Positions 11,087-22,300 of a stretch of 64,000 nt of DNA are shown piece after piece. Each line of letters begins with the position of its first letter. Position 1 is the stretch's first letter. The DNA comes from Paramarasmius palmivorus (lineage: Eukaryota > Basidiomycota > Agaricomycetes > Agaricales > Marasmiaceae): the NCBI GenBank assembly GCA_037176845.1, contig JAYKXP010000184.1, forward strand, positions 1 through 64,000, given 5' to 3'. Under the pieces are notes generated by a model. It saw nothing but the letters and a program-made list of their open reading frames with translations. It searched no databases and had not been told where the DNA came from. The translations under genes and the position numbers were made by a program.

Positions 11087-14000
11087 TTATACAGGGATCA
11101 ACGCATAGAAAACCATCGTTGCCTTGTACCCTCGACAAATGCGGAAATCCAATGTTCCATTATTGAGATTAGAGTTAAAAACATAGCGAGAGGGATTCGT
11201 AGACATACCGTCATGGAACCATACACGAGAGGACCTGTCAACGTGCCGTGACACAAAGTGACCGTCCTTGAAGTAAATCACACCCGTTAAACGATAAGCA
11301 TGCCTATCATTGTCGACCAGCAGAGACAAGCCTGTATCAATATAGGGTAGGACACGATTAGCACCAGCTTCATGTATCTTGAAACTGAGAAATTCAGGTG
11401 GGGAACTGAAGACGTAGCGTGACAATATATCACCATCGCATGCAGAACACACTCTCATAATATTCAGCACCCGGTCCTGGGTGTATCGCTGAAGTAAGTT
11501 CGCTATAGAGTCCATAAAACAGCTAGGCTGGGTTAATATCAATGCTGTGTGGGCATTCCGGGTCCTTGTTGTAACATGACCACAAGTCACACAGGTATCC
11601 ACATATGTTACTGAACTTCGCTCTCGTTGTAACAGGTCACACACTAGGTCATAGAGAGATGTAAAAGCTCCATATGTATATCGATCTGGATACAGACGTA
11701 CCATGTTCAAACGAAGCCTGTTGCGCAGCTCAGTGACAGTAAAAACATCATTGGTGCATAACTGGAACATTAACAACAGATCGGTCAACACATTGTTACC
11801 ACTCGTAGCAAAAAAATTTGACCAACGGTCTGGATCAGAATGCCATAGTGGCCAGAGGATGTCAAGCACTGCATCAAATGCACAGCTGTTATTGTCCCAC
11901 ACAGGTGCAGGAAGAGCATTGGTTATTATGTCTGGTGAACCATGTCGTGGCCGCTTCTGAGCACGACTGTCTGACTCAGTTATACTATCAGGCAGCACTC
12001 GCTTATTTGACCTAGAACGAGATTCTTTGGTGGCTATATATTCTATATCTATCATACATTCTGTTTGGGACACAGTGGCAGTGCCAGGAACTTTGGTTCT
12101 ATCCAGAGGAGGAATATGTGCACTGCTGTGACCAAATGCAGCACATGTGGGCTTTGTAAAAGTGGACGGGTTAATATTGCACTGCATTTTGGTCTTAGAA
12201 ACTACATTATCCTCCTTTTTTTCTGTATTACGTTTTATGATGTCCCATGCTATATCATCCACATTGACTTGTTCTAGTGGGTCACTCTGAGACCATTTAA
12301 TGGTGGGATATACATTAGGAGGGTTGTAGTTCTCACCCATTGTCAATCTATAACTCTGAATCAAAAGGTTGCGAGTGTCACCTTTTACGGTGATTGGAAG
12401 ACATCCTTCATAGCGGCGCCTAGAAATGTCGTCTAACAACTCAAGTTCGCGATATTCCTGACGTAGCGAAGAATCTTGCAGGCCACCTGTGATTTTACCA
12501 GGATCAAAGCTTTGTAGGATAAGGGTACCACTTGATGTTGCACTTCGTGATAAAGCTGTATAATAGCCATGGAAATCTCGACAGTTGTTTAAGTGGACTA
12601 CATTGCGTAAACGAGTTTTTCCTTGTGATGAAAAATCAGTCATAGCAAAGCAGGGAGCTATATCCACCTGTGTTCTGTATACTTTTAACGACTTGCCTTT
12701 TCCATAAGGCATCTTTACAGTTACATAGTCAGAAGTAGGCGTGATTGGTACTACATTCACTGGTAAATCACCAATCACAACATCTGTTGGGGGATTGGTC
12801 AGCCTGACAAACAAAGTATCAAGACGTTGACGATTAGCAGGACCTTTTGAGATCCAGTCATATACAACACCTTCTTGACCACGAGTAATGTTAAGCTCAG
12901 TAGCCAAGTTCTTTCGTATGATAATAGGCATTCCTTTACACAAGCTCAGTTTTGGCGGTACTAAAGTATCCCCAGAGCTGGGGTCAAGGCTCCACAGGTA
13001 TTCTTGCCACTGTGGAGTCATAGCTTTTAAATGTACTACATTAGGATCAGAGTCAGATCTAGATGATTTACGGCTGCTGTTTTTGATAATGTCTTCAGAG
13101 TAGAAATCAGTTAGATGTAGATTTCGTTCAGCAGCGAACCTTTTACAGCCTATTAGGTTAATTTCATCTTTCTGAGCATTGTATGCAGTGATGATGGCTA
13201 CGTCACGGAAAGCTGGTTCACAGACAGATGACATACCAGGTATATTGGATGTAACCCGTGAGTTTAGAAATTCAATATCTTGCCCAGTACAGTTTCGATA
13301 CCGCATGTTTTCTAGTGCAGTTCTGTACTTCTTGTCCTCATCACTCTGACTTCTTTGACGCATATTCTGTCTTAATATAACAACTGTAGTCACACGGTGC
13401 CAAAGTGATTTGCCAATAGCTTCTTCTTGTTGCCGTGGTGTGCTTCGAAAAGCACCAATGCGTCGACTGTACAATGATATAGCTTCTCCGCCCATAGGAG
13501 GGGGGAGCTGAGCAAAATCTCCTGCAAAAATCATGTTAAGACCACCAAACTCTTTGTCTTCATAAAGCAGACATTGGCCTAGCTGACGGCTGATGCGATA
13601 CAGTTCCCATGCTGATAACATGGAGACCTCATCAAAGAAAACATAGCTGACTCCCATTAGCCGTTCACGAACAAGTGGTAAGTTGGCATCAGCTTCAGTA
13701 TAATCATTGATGCCAAAAGCTGAATGATATGTTGAACCACCCAGTAGTGCAGCAGCACTACCAGTCGGAGCGACCACAAGTAACTTATATGACTCATTTC
13801 GTAGTGAGAAAAAATGAATGAGGGCACGCAGAACAGTTGATTTACCAGTACCTCCCATACCACCAATATACATTTTGAGTTGATCTTTAGCTTGACCTAG
13901 GGCATGATTGGTTATTATACGAAATGCACGCTCTTGCTCTTCATTTAAACTGAACTTCTCAACAGTGTCGCTGACATAGGCTGAGTTCTGATCTGCATTA

Positions 14001-17000
14001 TATGACTGTTCTAGATAAGACTTATCTATAACCTTTACATTGTCTACTAGCATCTGGTTGTGCCGATTATTGCGTCGATGAATAAATTCAGCTCGGACTC
14101 TGTTTGGAACGTTACTGGCTCTAGTCTCGAGAACCTCTTTCCGCTTCATTGCAACAGCTGTCTTCCAGTGAAATTGAGGTAAGGTAGGAATTCTCAGATC
14201 ACAGCCCATTTCTGTGCTTATTACTTGAGTTGAGCTAGGTTTATCCCACTGACATCTGTGAAGTAAAGTGCGCATTGCAGCTTTCTCAGCCAGATGCTTA
14301 CGATGTTTAGCAGTAAACTGTGACAACTGAGCTGCCTCTTCAAATCCCAAGATGTCTGTTGAATCTGTAGCACCCACAGGGTCAAGGTTTTCATGTAAAT
14401 CAGGTATCGAGTGTACATTTAGTGTCTCATCATTTGGGTCTTCAAGTACTTCAATAAGTGGATCCCAGCTACTATGCAGGTCACTTCCACGACGCAACTG
14501 TGCATGATAATCATCACGTGCATCTAGACATTCATATCGTATCATAAAATTGTTCATCAAAGTTTGTTGCCGTTCAGAAAACTCAAAGTCCTTAAAAGCA
14601 TCAGCCCAAGTGAAGTATTCACCTTTAAGATCAATACCTGATCGCCAGGGCTTAAACAGTGTGAGCATAGTGCAACAATAGTACTCGTAGTCTCCTTGGT
14701 CCCGTCTGGGTAACACTGCACCAGTAAAATTAACAACAAGCTTCTCACTATCTTTTTGGATGCGGGCGACATGTGTCTTCTCCAAGTCATGTGAACGGTG
14801 GTAATAGAAGAATCCCTTCGATAAAGATGGTCGGCTCTCCTGGGGTGTATTTATGTGAGATGAGTTATCATTGTTAGCATCAGAGGCATAAGTGGGACAA
14901 TTGATCTTGGATTTTGTTTTCTTGCATGCAAATTTTAAAGTTACACGGTGTGAGATGCGGATCCAATCATATAAACTAAGGCCTTCCGCCTCAAGTGGAT
15001 GACCAACATAGTCTGTAACAGGAGACAGACCTATTATACGATTTCCTCTTTTTATAAGTGCAACTTTCTCATATCCATTTGTACTGTCAGTTGGGTCACA
15101 TTCGTGTTGCACACGAGCAACATATTGCTGCCAATAAAATGGTACAAATCTGTGGTCAGTGTAGTGATCAGGATAGCCAAGAAGATAGGAGCAAATCAAA
15201 GGCGCACCAAATTCCATTTTTGTTGTAAGTAAGTTGACAACTTTTGTCATAAGCTTTCTTGCCTTCTCTTGGCTGCTTTCAGGTCCTATAATAGTACTAG
15301 TGTTTTTAGCAAACACTGATAGAATTGCATCAAACACAACGTGAGTCTTCAGTGAGGCCTTTGTAATATAATCAGTGACATAGAGTACAACGGATTTGAT
15401 AGCTGTACCAGAACCTAGATAGGTGACATCAGTGTTACCTCTCATCAGATATGTTAGAGGATACGAAAAGGTGTTAAACCAGGCTTCACTTTTTTTGAGA
15501 ATAATAGCACCTGTCTGTTTATCCACTCGGCTCAATGCCTCTAGTGGTCTTGGAAAACGAGCACGACACCTACCCCACTTGTTGTCTCTACAATTTTTAT
15601 ACATATGCCTCTTCTTATAGGTTCCATCCTTTTTTAGATTTCGGTTACAGTCATGGATATTCGACCTGTAAATCAAGTCATTGACAGTACGAGTATAGTA
15701 TGTAATCCATGTCGCATATAGCACACAAGACTCACAATCATCAACGCTATGCTCTATCGAATGCAGCTTACATCTACTAGGTGGTCTAACAGGAAGAGTG
15801 TCAACAGGTGAGTTATAGCCAACTGTATCTTCAGCAATCCTCTCAGCTTCAGCAGTACTTGTAGAACTGCTGTTAAGAAAGTCACCAGAGAACACACTTT
15901 CTAAGTACCTTATTATCTGGCTTTCAAACTGATCTATTCCTGCTTGCAGCTTATCACGAATCTGTTGTGGACTAAGAGCACCCTTTATCCAAAGCAAGAT
16001 ATGGAGATGAAGAGTCAGCCTTCCTTGCTGCTCCACAACTCCATAGTGAGCAGCATGCTCACCATATAGGCCACGATGAGAAGATTCATAGCCAAATATG
16101 TCGTTTAAAAGAACACGAACCATAAAATTGAAAAATCTGGCACATGCTGTGGGATTACTGGTTATCTGATAAAGACGATGGTTTTCTTTTCGTATCAACG
16201 GCAAGAACATGTGGTGATTGTCTGCAAAATATAAACATAGTGGATGCAAACTATCAGCAGGTGATATGGTAAGATACCAGCTTGGTGCACCACGATGAGC
16301 AATAAGAGACCATACCTCATTGCGCATATACTTCTTTGAAGTGAGAGAACCTGATACCTTTCCAGCTACTCGATCCAGATCAGAGAGAGCTGCAAAACAA
16401 TCACGCTCATCTGGAGTTGACGGCAATATCTTTTCACCTTTAGCCATTCTGTCAGAAATGTCATGCAACACAGATTGATTCAAATTGAGTAGCCGATCTG
16501 CTACCTTGCCAAAGGATGCCTTATCGGCAAGCAGCCAGCCAGCTTGAGTTGCAGATTTGATCTGTTCATGGCTGAATGTTACAATCGAGAAGTTTTCATC
16601 AACCTGAAAACGCTTATCATGATATAATAGTAGAAATCGAATATGTTCTGTTACAGACAGGGGACCACTGCCAAGACCACCATGACCATATGGAAATAAC
16701 CAAGGGAACATTCGTGTATACAGAGTAGGATTGTTCCATATGGACTCACCGTTTTCCTTACGTCCAATACCCAATACCTTACCACCACTGTTAAAATGAT
16801 TTGCTGCAAGACCAATAATTTCAGCTCTCGTGCTCTCTGATATCTGCTCTCCAACAATTCCATGGACCACGAATGAACATTTACCTTCAGCTGTTCCATC
16901 CTCAGCCACATTGTCATGGACTGACTCAGCTTCAGCGGTTTTATTATGCTCCGCTTCCTTCCACATGATCGCACATGGTGGTACACTTTCATCATACTCA

Positions 17001-18856
17001 GCAAGGTTAGACTCCGATAACTTCACATCTGAATAGTCACAGTGATTAAGTATAAGCCAGGTTAGAGCATTCTTGACTACATTGCGCCGCACCAACAGTG
17101 GAGTCCTTTGATAGTCCTCGACTGTAGGCTGAGTTGGTCCTGTGAACATTATAGCCAACACTTCATCGATATCCGATCTGGGAGGTGGCAGAATATCATA
17201 CACTTTAGGTATTGGTGCCTCAAAAGCCATTGCATTAGCTTTCATCTTCTGACCCGACGTACCAATTCGCACGAAACATGCTGTATGTCGAACTCGAGCA
17301 ACCAAAAGCTTCTCTGCGAAAGACAGTGTCGCAAGCTCATTAGGTACTTCACCCAGCCACAGACCATTGGCCAGAGCCTGTTTAGGAACATTACCTTTCA
17401 TGAGACTAGCTCGACATGTCGTGCACACTTGACTACAAGCTGGAGCACATATTGGGCCATCAATGTCAGTTATAAGTTCCTCTTGACTTTTGCGTTCTTT
17501 GCGCGTGACCCCATCCATTGTGAGCATGCGCAGCAGCCCCTTTGTTTGCCGTAAAGGACGCAGCTCGCTCATCTTACAAAGCTGAGCACAAACTGCACAG
17601 CCAGCCTCCTCAAATTCATCTGGATCGAACTTATTGCATGCATTTTGAAGTATATCATGCACCAAGTCACTGTTAGCAGGAGGCGGTGGGAAAGACGAAG
17701 AAGGCAAGTTGCTTCGAGGGAGAAGACAAGACTCGATATAAGACACGCCTGATGTATCCAGAGAATTTGATAGAACACTGCTTTTACAAGCTCTCCTGGC
17801 GCGTTGTGCCTTTTGTTTTGTCCGTTTAGCAGAAGGGGTGACGCTGAAGAAGGTAACATTGTCCTTACAACTGTCACATTCATGGTTTCCAAAAAAAAGA
17901 GCGAACTCTGTAGCTTTCATCGTGGATGCTCGCGCAGCATTGTGAGCTGAAGCCAGGCCACGCTTATCTCTGATTCCTATGTAAGGCAACAACGACGAAA
18001 CAGAAGCGTTAGAAACAACGTAGTCTCCATTTGGCATTGCATTACCGTCCATGCGAGCATGAGAATGATATGTGAAGCGAGCCTCGGCCAGCTGATCGCG
18101 CTCAACGGTACTGGCGAGCACGGTTCCATCGAGCAACGAGAAAGGTATATTCGGCTTTCGGCCACCTCCCCACTGTTCCAACAAGGGAAAACTCGAACGT
18201 TGGATGGTGCTACTCGTAACGGTTTTAACCCTTATCCGAGATATGGGACCGAGAGCATGTCCCCTTCGTAAACAGCAGGAATCGAGTAACGGCGATGACA
18301 GATCCATACAACACATAACAGGACACCGTGAAAACCATCGAGAAACCGTGAGGCCTAAGAATCGGCTCCAACATGAATCGGCAGCTAAGATAACTAGGAA
18401 GTGCCCGAAACGACAGATCGAAAGCCCGACATCCTGACCGCGAATAAATCGTTGCCACATGGCTCGAGAGTCGTGTCTCAGCATATTATGCCGGACGAAC
18501 AAGAATAACAACCACCGTAAACGACAGTAAACCGATTGACGAAGCATGGTGGACAACCAGAGCTCGCAAAGTACGGCTTGCACGGTAAAAGCGAACACGA
18601 CAGCGACCTTCCAAAAGTATCGGAAATGCGACTCTTGAAACGTTAACGAACTTCGAGTGGGAACTGACCTGCCCAAAGTCGGGGTGGCTGACCTAGCGTT
18701 TGTTAACATGACGTTGATTGGGAAATACTGAAACAAAACCGAATAGAGATCGCTACCACAGGGCAGTAGATGAGGCTGGGCGAAGGACTCGTCATGGCGG
18801 ACAGAGGACACTTCAAATTGGTCGAAAGTGCACAGGACGATATGGTTTCGTGGCAT
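11087..18856 (-). CDS. Helitron RepHel transposase with C-terminal ubiquitin-protease-like domain
   Basis: A single open frame of 2,589 codons. Domains in order: a His/Cys SAP-like block near residues 280-345 (FGNHECDSCKDN); a DUF6570-type region about 425-620 with CxxC pairs; a Helitron-like N region about 700-950; the HUH nickase motif LTLHLHILLWI near 946; the two-tyrosine motif YVTDYITK near 1,155; and a PIF1-type helicase with Walker A GGMGGTGKST near 1,665, Walker B FFDEVSML, GDFAQLPP and the late SQGKTR/ALSR motifs. The C-terminus carries a USP-like cysteine protease fold: a Cys box NNSCAFDAVL near 2,322, two CxxC pairs, and a His box HFVSRHVD...HDGM near 2,534. The first 268 residues look like chance read-through; the in-frame ATG at 18,052 (MDGNAMPNGDY) is a better start. 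All key residues are present, so it may be active. The core is strikingly poor in CpG compared with the second copy. Confidence 0.92.
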   Translation of the reverse strand: MPRNHIVLCTFDQFEVSSVRHDESFAQPHLLPCGSDLYSVLFQYFPINVMLTNARSATPTLGRSVPTRSSLTFQESHFRYFWKVAVVFAFTVQAVLCELWLSTMLRQSVYCRLRWLLFLFVRHNMLRHDSRAMWQRFIRGQDVGLSICRFGHFLVILAADSCWSRFLGLTVSRWFSRCPVMCCMDLSSPLLDSCCLRRGHALGPISRIRVKTVTSSTIQRSSFPLLEQWGGGRKPNIPFSLLDGTVLASTVERDQLAEARFTYHSHARMDGNAMPNGDYVVSNASVSSLLPYIGIRDKRGLASAHNAARASTMKATEFALFFGNHECDSCKDNVTFFSVTPSAKRTKQKAQRARRACKSSVLSNSLDTSGVSYIESCLLPRSNLPSSSFPPPPANSDLVHDILQNACNKFDPDEFEEAGCAVCAQLCKMSELRPLRQTKGLLRMLTMDGVTRKERKSQEELITDIDGPICAPACSQVCTTCRASLMKGNVPKQALANGLWLGEVPNELATLSFAEKLLVARVRHTACFVRIGTSGQKMKANAMAFEAPIPKVYDILPPPRSDIDEVLAIMFTGPTQPTVEDYQRTPLLVRRNVVKNALTWLILNHCDYSDVKLSESNLAEYDESVPPCAIMWKEAEHNKTAEAESVHDNVAEDGTAEGKCSFVVHGIVGEQISESTRAEIIGLAANHFNSGGKVLGIGRKENGESIWNNPTLYTRMFPWLFPYGHGGLGSGPLSVTEHIRFLLLYHDKRFQVDENFSIVTFSHEQIKSATQAGWLLADKASFGKVADRLLNLNQSVLHDISDRMAKGEKILPSTPDERDCFAALSDLDRVAGKVSGSLTSKKYMRNEVWSLIAHRGAPSWYLTISPADSLHPLCLYFADNHHMFLPLIRKENHRLYQITSNPTACARFFNFMVRVLLNDIFGYESSHRGLYGEHAAHYGVVEQQGRLTLHLHILLWIKGALSPQQIRDKLQAGIDQFESQIIRYLESVFSGDFLNSSSTSTAEAERIAEDTVGYNSPVDTLPVRPPSRCKLHSIEHSVDDCESCVLYATWITYYTRTVNDLIYRSNIHDCNRNLKKDGTYKKRHMYKNCRDNKWGRCRARFPRPLEALSRVDKQTGAIILKKSEAWFNTFSYPLTYLMRGNTDVTYLGSGTAIKSVVLYVTDYITKASLKTHVVFDAILSVFAKNTSTIIGPESSQEKARKLMTKVVNLLTTKMEFGAPLICSYLLGYPDHYTDHRFVPFYWQQYVARVQHECDPTDSTNGYEKVALIKRGNRIIGLSPVTDYVGHPLEAEGLSLYDWIRISHRVTLKFACKKTKSKINCPTYASDANNDNSSHINTPQESRPSLSKGFFYYHRSHDLEKTHVARIQKDSEKLVVNFTGAVLPRRDQGDYEYYCCTMLTLFKPWRSGIDLKGEYFTWADAFKDFEFSERQQTLMNNFMIRYECLDARDDYHAQLRRGSDLHSSWDPLIEVLEDPNDETLNVHSIPDLHENLDPVGATDSTDILGFEEAAQLSQFTAKHRKHLAEKAAMRTLLHRCQWDKPSSTQVISTEMGCDLRIPTLPQFHWKTAVAMKRKEVLETRASNVPNRVRAEFIHRRNNRHNQMLVDNVKVIDKSYLEQSYNADQNSAYVSDTVEKFSLNEEQERAFRIITNHALGQAKDQLKMYIGGMGGTGKSTVLRALIHFFSLRNESYKLLVVAPTGSAAALLGGSTYHSAFGINDYTEADANLPLVRERLMGVSYVFFDEVSMLSAWELYRISRQLGQCLLYEDKEFGGLNMIFAGDFAQLPPPMGGEAISLYSRRIGAFRSTPRQQEEAIGKSLWHRVTTVVILRQNMRQRSQSDEDKKYRTALENMRYRNCTGQDIEFLNSRVTSNIPGMSSVCEPAFRDVAIITAYNAQKDEINLIGCKRFAAERNLHLTDFYSEDIIKNSSRKSSRSDSDPNVVHLKAMTPQWQEYLWSLDPSSGDTLVPPKLSLCKGMPIIIRKNLATELNITRGQEGVVYDWISKGPANRQRLDTLFVRLTNPPTDVVIGDLPVNVVPITPTSDYVTVKMPYGKGKSLKVYRTQVDIAPCFAMTDFSSQGKTRLRNVVHLNNCRDFHGYYTALSRSATSSGTLILQSFDPGKITGGLQDSSLRQEYRELELLDDISRRRYEGCLPITVKGDTRNLLIQSYRLTMGENYNPPNVYPTIKWSQSDPLEQVNVDDIAWDIIKRNTEKKEDNVVSKTKMQCNINPSTFTKPTCAAFGHSSAHIPPLDRTKVPGTATVSQTECMIDIEYIATKESRSRSNKRVLPDSITESDSRAQKRPRHGSPDIITNALPAPVWDNNSCAFDAVLDILWPLWHSDPDRWSNFFATSGNNVLTDLLLMFQLCTNDVFTVTELRNRLRLNMVRLYPDRYTYGAFTSLYDLVCDLLQRERSSVTYVDTCVTCGHVTTRTRNAHTALILTQPSCFMDSIANLLQRYTQDRVLNIMRVCSACDGDILSRYVFSSPPEFLSFKIHEAGANRVLPYIDTGLSLLVDNDRHAYRLTGVIYFKDGHFVSRHVDRSSRVWFHDGMSTNPSRYVFNSNLNNGTLDFRICRGYKATMVFYALIPV

Positions 18857-19327
18857 TATAGGATACTGTTGGTCTACAACAGGTGATATGTATGGTATAC
18901 ACAGGCCATCTTGCGATGAAACCCGGTCTGATGAGGATGCCTTAGAGGCGGCAGAAGCAAAAGGACCATCCTTTGCAATCTTCTGGGCGTTCGAAAAGGA
19001 AAGCAGGATGAGGATAAAAAGTACTGTAGAGATATGAGGCCAGCACTCGAAAGACAGAAATCAGGACGCACTGCTCTTGACCCAATCCTTCCAAAAAAAT
19101 ACTCGGGATCCAGAACTACGAGCCATAGCAAAGTAAAGGTGTAACTTGCACTCGAATACTGGAAGGGAACAGGAGGAAAGACAAGAAGTGAAACTGCACA
19201 AAGACACCACTGACGGGCATGACATCATCACTCCACATCTACTCGAATCCTGATATTGTGCCTGTACACACATGATACATAGTCCGCAATACACACAATG
19301 TTACACTGGAACATAATCCGACAGAAA
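18857..19327. other. Spacer between RepHel 1 and the JmjC-like gene
   Basis: About 470 bp between the end of the upstream gene (stop at 19,328) and the RepHel frame. If translation starts at 18,052, the true 5' leader of RepHel is about 1.3 kb long and includes the non-conserved first 268 codons. I see no strong promoter element or gene in it. Confidence 0.4.
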
Positions 19328-22300
19328 TTAAGTTTTAATGATCCTAACCGGGGAAGAAACATTCTTGTTTGCTAACACCCGCCTACGCTTAACGCCCCCT
19401 TGACCCGATAAAACATACCCACATCGAACCTCGCTTGAGCAAAGACCTCGTTTCAGTGCCTCCGGGGCTACCTTCATGGTATAACCCGATTTAAGATCGT
19501 CCACGAGGCACCAAGCGAACGACGAACAATCCTCGAGGGTCAAACTCCACTCGGTGTTCTTATCGAACACGAATTTGGAGCCCTCAAGAATGGAGTCAAC
19601 AGCTTCTAACACACCATCTTCGTCCCCGAGGTCAAGGCGAAAGCTGGCCTTTACAGCCTCGAGGAGCGATTCGCCATGCCTAAGCTTCCCAACTAAAGCT
19701 AAGAACGCTCCACATTGTTGAATGATGTAGAAGTTCCACAGATCTGCAACGCCGAACAGCGAACGACGATCACCCTTCCAGAAAGCGACATTGACATCCA
19801 GCGTAGAAAAGATCTCCTGGAAAGCGCTGCGACATCGGCTGTAAAGGTCATGAAGTCTTCTCCATTCACTATCAGATGCACGGCGCTCTCGTGTGAAGAC
19901 ACCTGCAATCAAAACGAACGCGGACAGTGAAAAGAGCTGAATGACGCCGTCGACGGAAAGGATGTTCGGCACATGATGAACTATCCCTCTCTGCTCTCTG
20001 CAGCCTCGGAGATATTCAGTTGGGAAGCGAACAATAGCATCGTGCCAGTGTAGGACTATCCTACATATCATGTCATGATCTTGATCAACGAATGAAGAAT
20101 TGTTGAAGTCCGCAGCGAGGAAGTGGTGAATGACAGACCAATAGGATCGCTCCATCGTGGCCGTTGTATAGAAGTGGGATCCGTGGCATATCGAAGGTTC
20201 AACTGTAAGAAGGTAATATGGAACCCCAGGCCCGAATACTCTGTGTTGGGAGGAATGCATATCAATTTCGCCAAGAACGTTAACCAATACACTTACATCT
20301 TTTCGCCGGCAAATACAAGAACACCTTGTACACGTGAGAAGTCATGCAGCTCCGCACGGGAAGAGGTAAAGCTGTCGTGATGCGCCAAAAACAATGCGTC
20401 CTCGCACTGTCCAAAGAACGCCAATACAACGCCAGCCTCGACATGAATTTCTGTGTTGAATCCGTTAGGCGATACGTCGCCGTGGTGTAAAACGTTCGCC
20501 GGTGCAACAAAGTGCCAGTTAGATCGAGAAGGAGACGTGTCCTCGCTAATCTCGTATCCAGGAAAACCGGCGGTATAACGATGAGAGAACACGTTTGTGG
20601 ACAAAGAAGGCGTGGTGTATTTCTCGTTACGTCGAGGAATGGCCGGAAAATAAAACGAGTAGCCCTTTCGACCTCGCTCTATCTGAGCCAATAGGTCAAG
20701 AAAGGAGGCGGATGCAGGTACGTCTTTAACGGCTGGGTCTGTCCATCTGAAGGATAGGTCTATAGTCATTGGTTTAAGCAAAAGAACGCCGAACAGTCGA
20801 AGCGACTCACCTATACACTCTCTAACCGTAGAGCAAGATCCTATCTCATTTAATAGCTCCCTTGTTACCGATACGTTGCCAGTCGAACTCCTCATCAAAA
20901 TGATCTTCGAGTCCAGCAGCAACGAGAGCCCATTTTCCAAGTCGAGTTTACAGTATTCGCTCCTGTCGAGTACACATAAACCCTGAACAGGCGATCCGCC
21001 TGCAGAACGTAAGAGCTCTTCGTCGCTTAAAGCTTTGTCGAAAGACAGGGTCACTTTCAAAAACAAACTTTGGTTTCCAGACAAGTGCTGATACGAATTA
21101 GACCGAGATAGAAGCTGGCTGATCAGGGCCAGCTCTCGCGTATGCTGGCAAATCAATCAGATCGAACATGTGAGACGACATAGCTGCACACGCACATAAG
21201 AACGAGGCCAGTAAGCAGTTTGAACGCCCATCGGTGATACCAGAATGTAACCGTCACCCACAAGATGCTAAACGGTGTACTTTAAGCAAGATATCCAGAA
21301 GTATATCAAAGCTTACTTCTCTCCAGTCTTCAAAAACGATTCTATTCCCTTTAGCTCTACGAAAAACGGCTCCCTTCTTCTTGGCCTTTGAATTGGCTGG
21401 CTTCCCAAGAACATCAACAGCGTCTAACCCTTTGTTACAGCTACCCGGCGCGTCTGAAAAGGCGTAAATACAGCGAACGTCACATAACCTGTCGTATACA
21501 GAAGTAAAGGGACACGCACGAACAAGGACTGGCTCCGCCGGAGGTTCAGGATGCGAAGGCTCGTTGTCCTCAGGAACCTGAGCTACGCTGACAGACGAAG
21601 CCGATCCTGACCACAAGTTAGATGGCGTGACTGAGGCAGGCCCAATAGTCTGAAAATCTGGAAAACCAGCAGTACCAATATGGACGCCTGTCGATGCAGA
21701 TAAGACGTGACCGAGAGTCAAGATAGAGCTAACATCCATATCTCCACCACCTAGAGCACGCTGAAGGGATGCATTCGAAACAACACTATCCTGATAAAAT
21801 CCTTCTGTCCCGAACATATCGCGGGAATCAACTACAGGCAATGCCCATTGTCGAAAAGTATCACAATCAAGCGACGAGCCAACATTGATCGCACTGGACA
21901 ACAACAAGGCGCCTTCCATAGAACTGCCGGTGGACAATATATCTGCAGATCATCGGTAAAACAGCTAAAACCGAGAAAGAGTACAGATCACAACCAACCT
22001 TCATCCGTGTCTTCACCGGATACGTATGACTCGTTTGACACGAGCTCCTCTATACGCGCGTGTTGTTGTAGGGGGGATGTTCGGTCAAGTGGATCCAGTG
22101 GAGACTCTGTTGAGACATACGAGAGTCCTACGGGCATAGTAGCCGGAATCCCGTGCCCTGAATACGAGCGTAGTTATACCTAAACACATCTCGAAGAAAA
22201 AGGGTGACTCACGAGGATTGAAAAAGTCTTGTTCAGAACGCGCTAAAGACACCAACGGAAGTGCATGACCCATAAAAGTCTGTAGTGCCACCGCAGACGT

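Noticed and set aside
18053..18856. First 268 codons of the RepHel 1 frame as real protein
   Set aside because: Rich in Cys, Trp and Arg, no similarity to the N-terminus of RepHel 2, and a good in-frame ATG with conserved sequence follows at 18,052.
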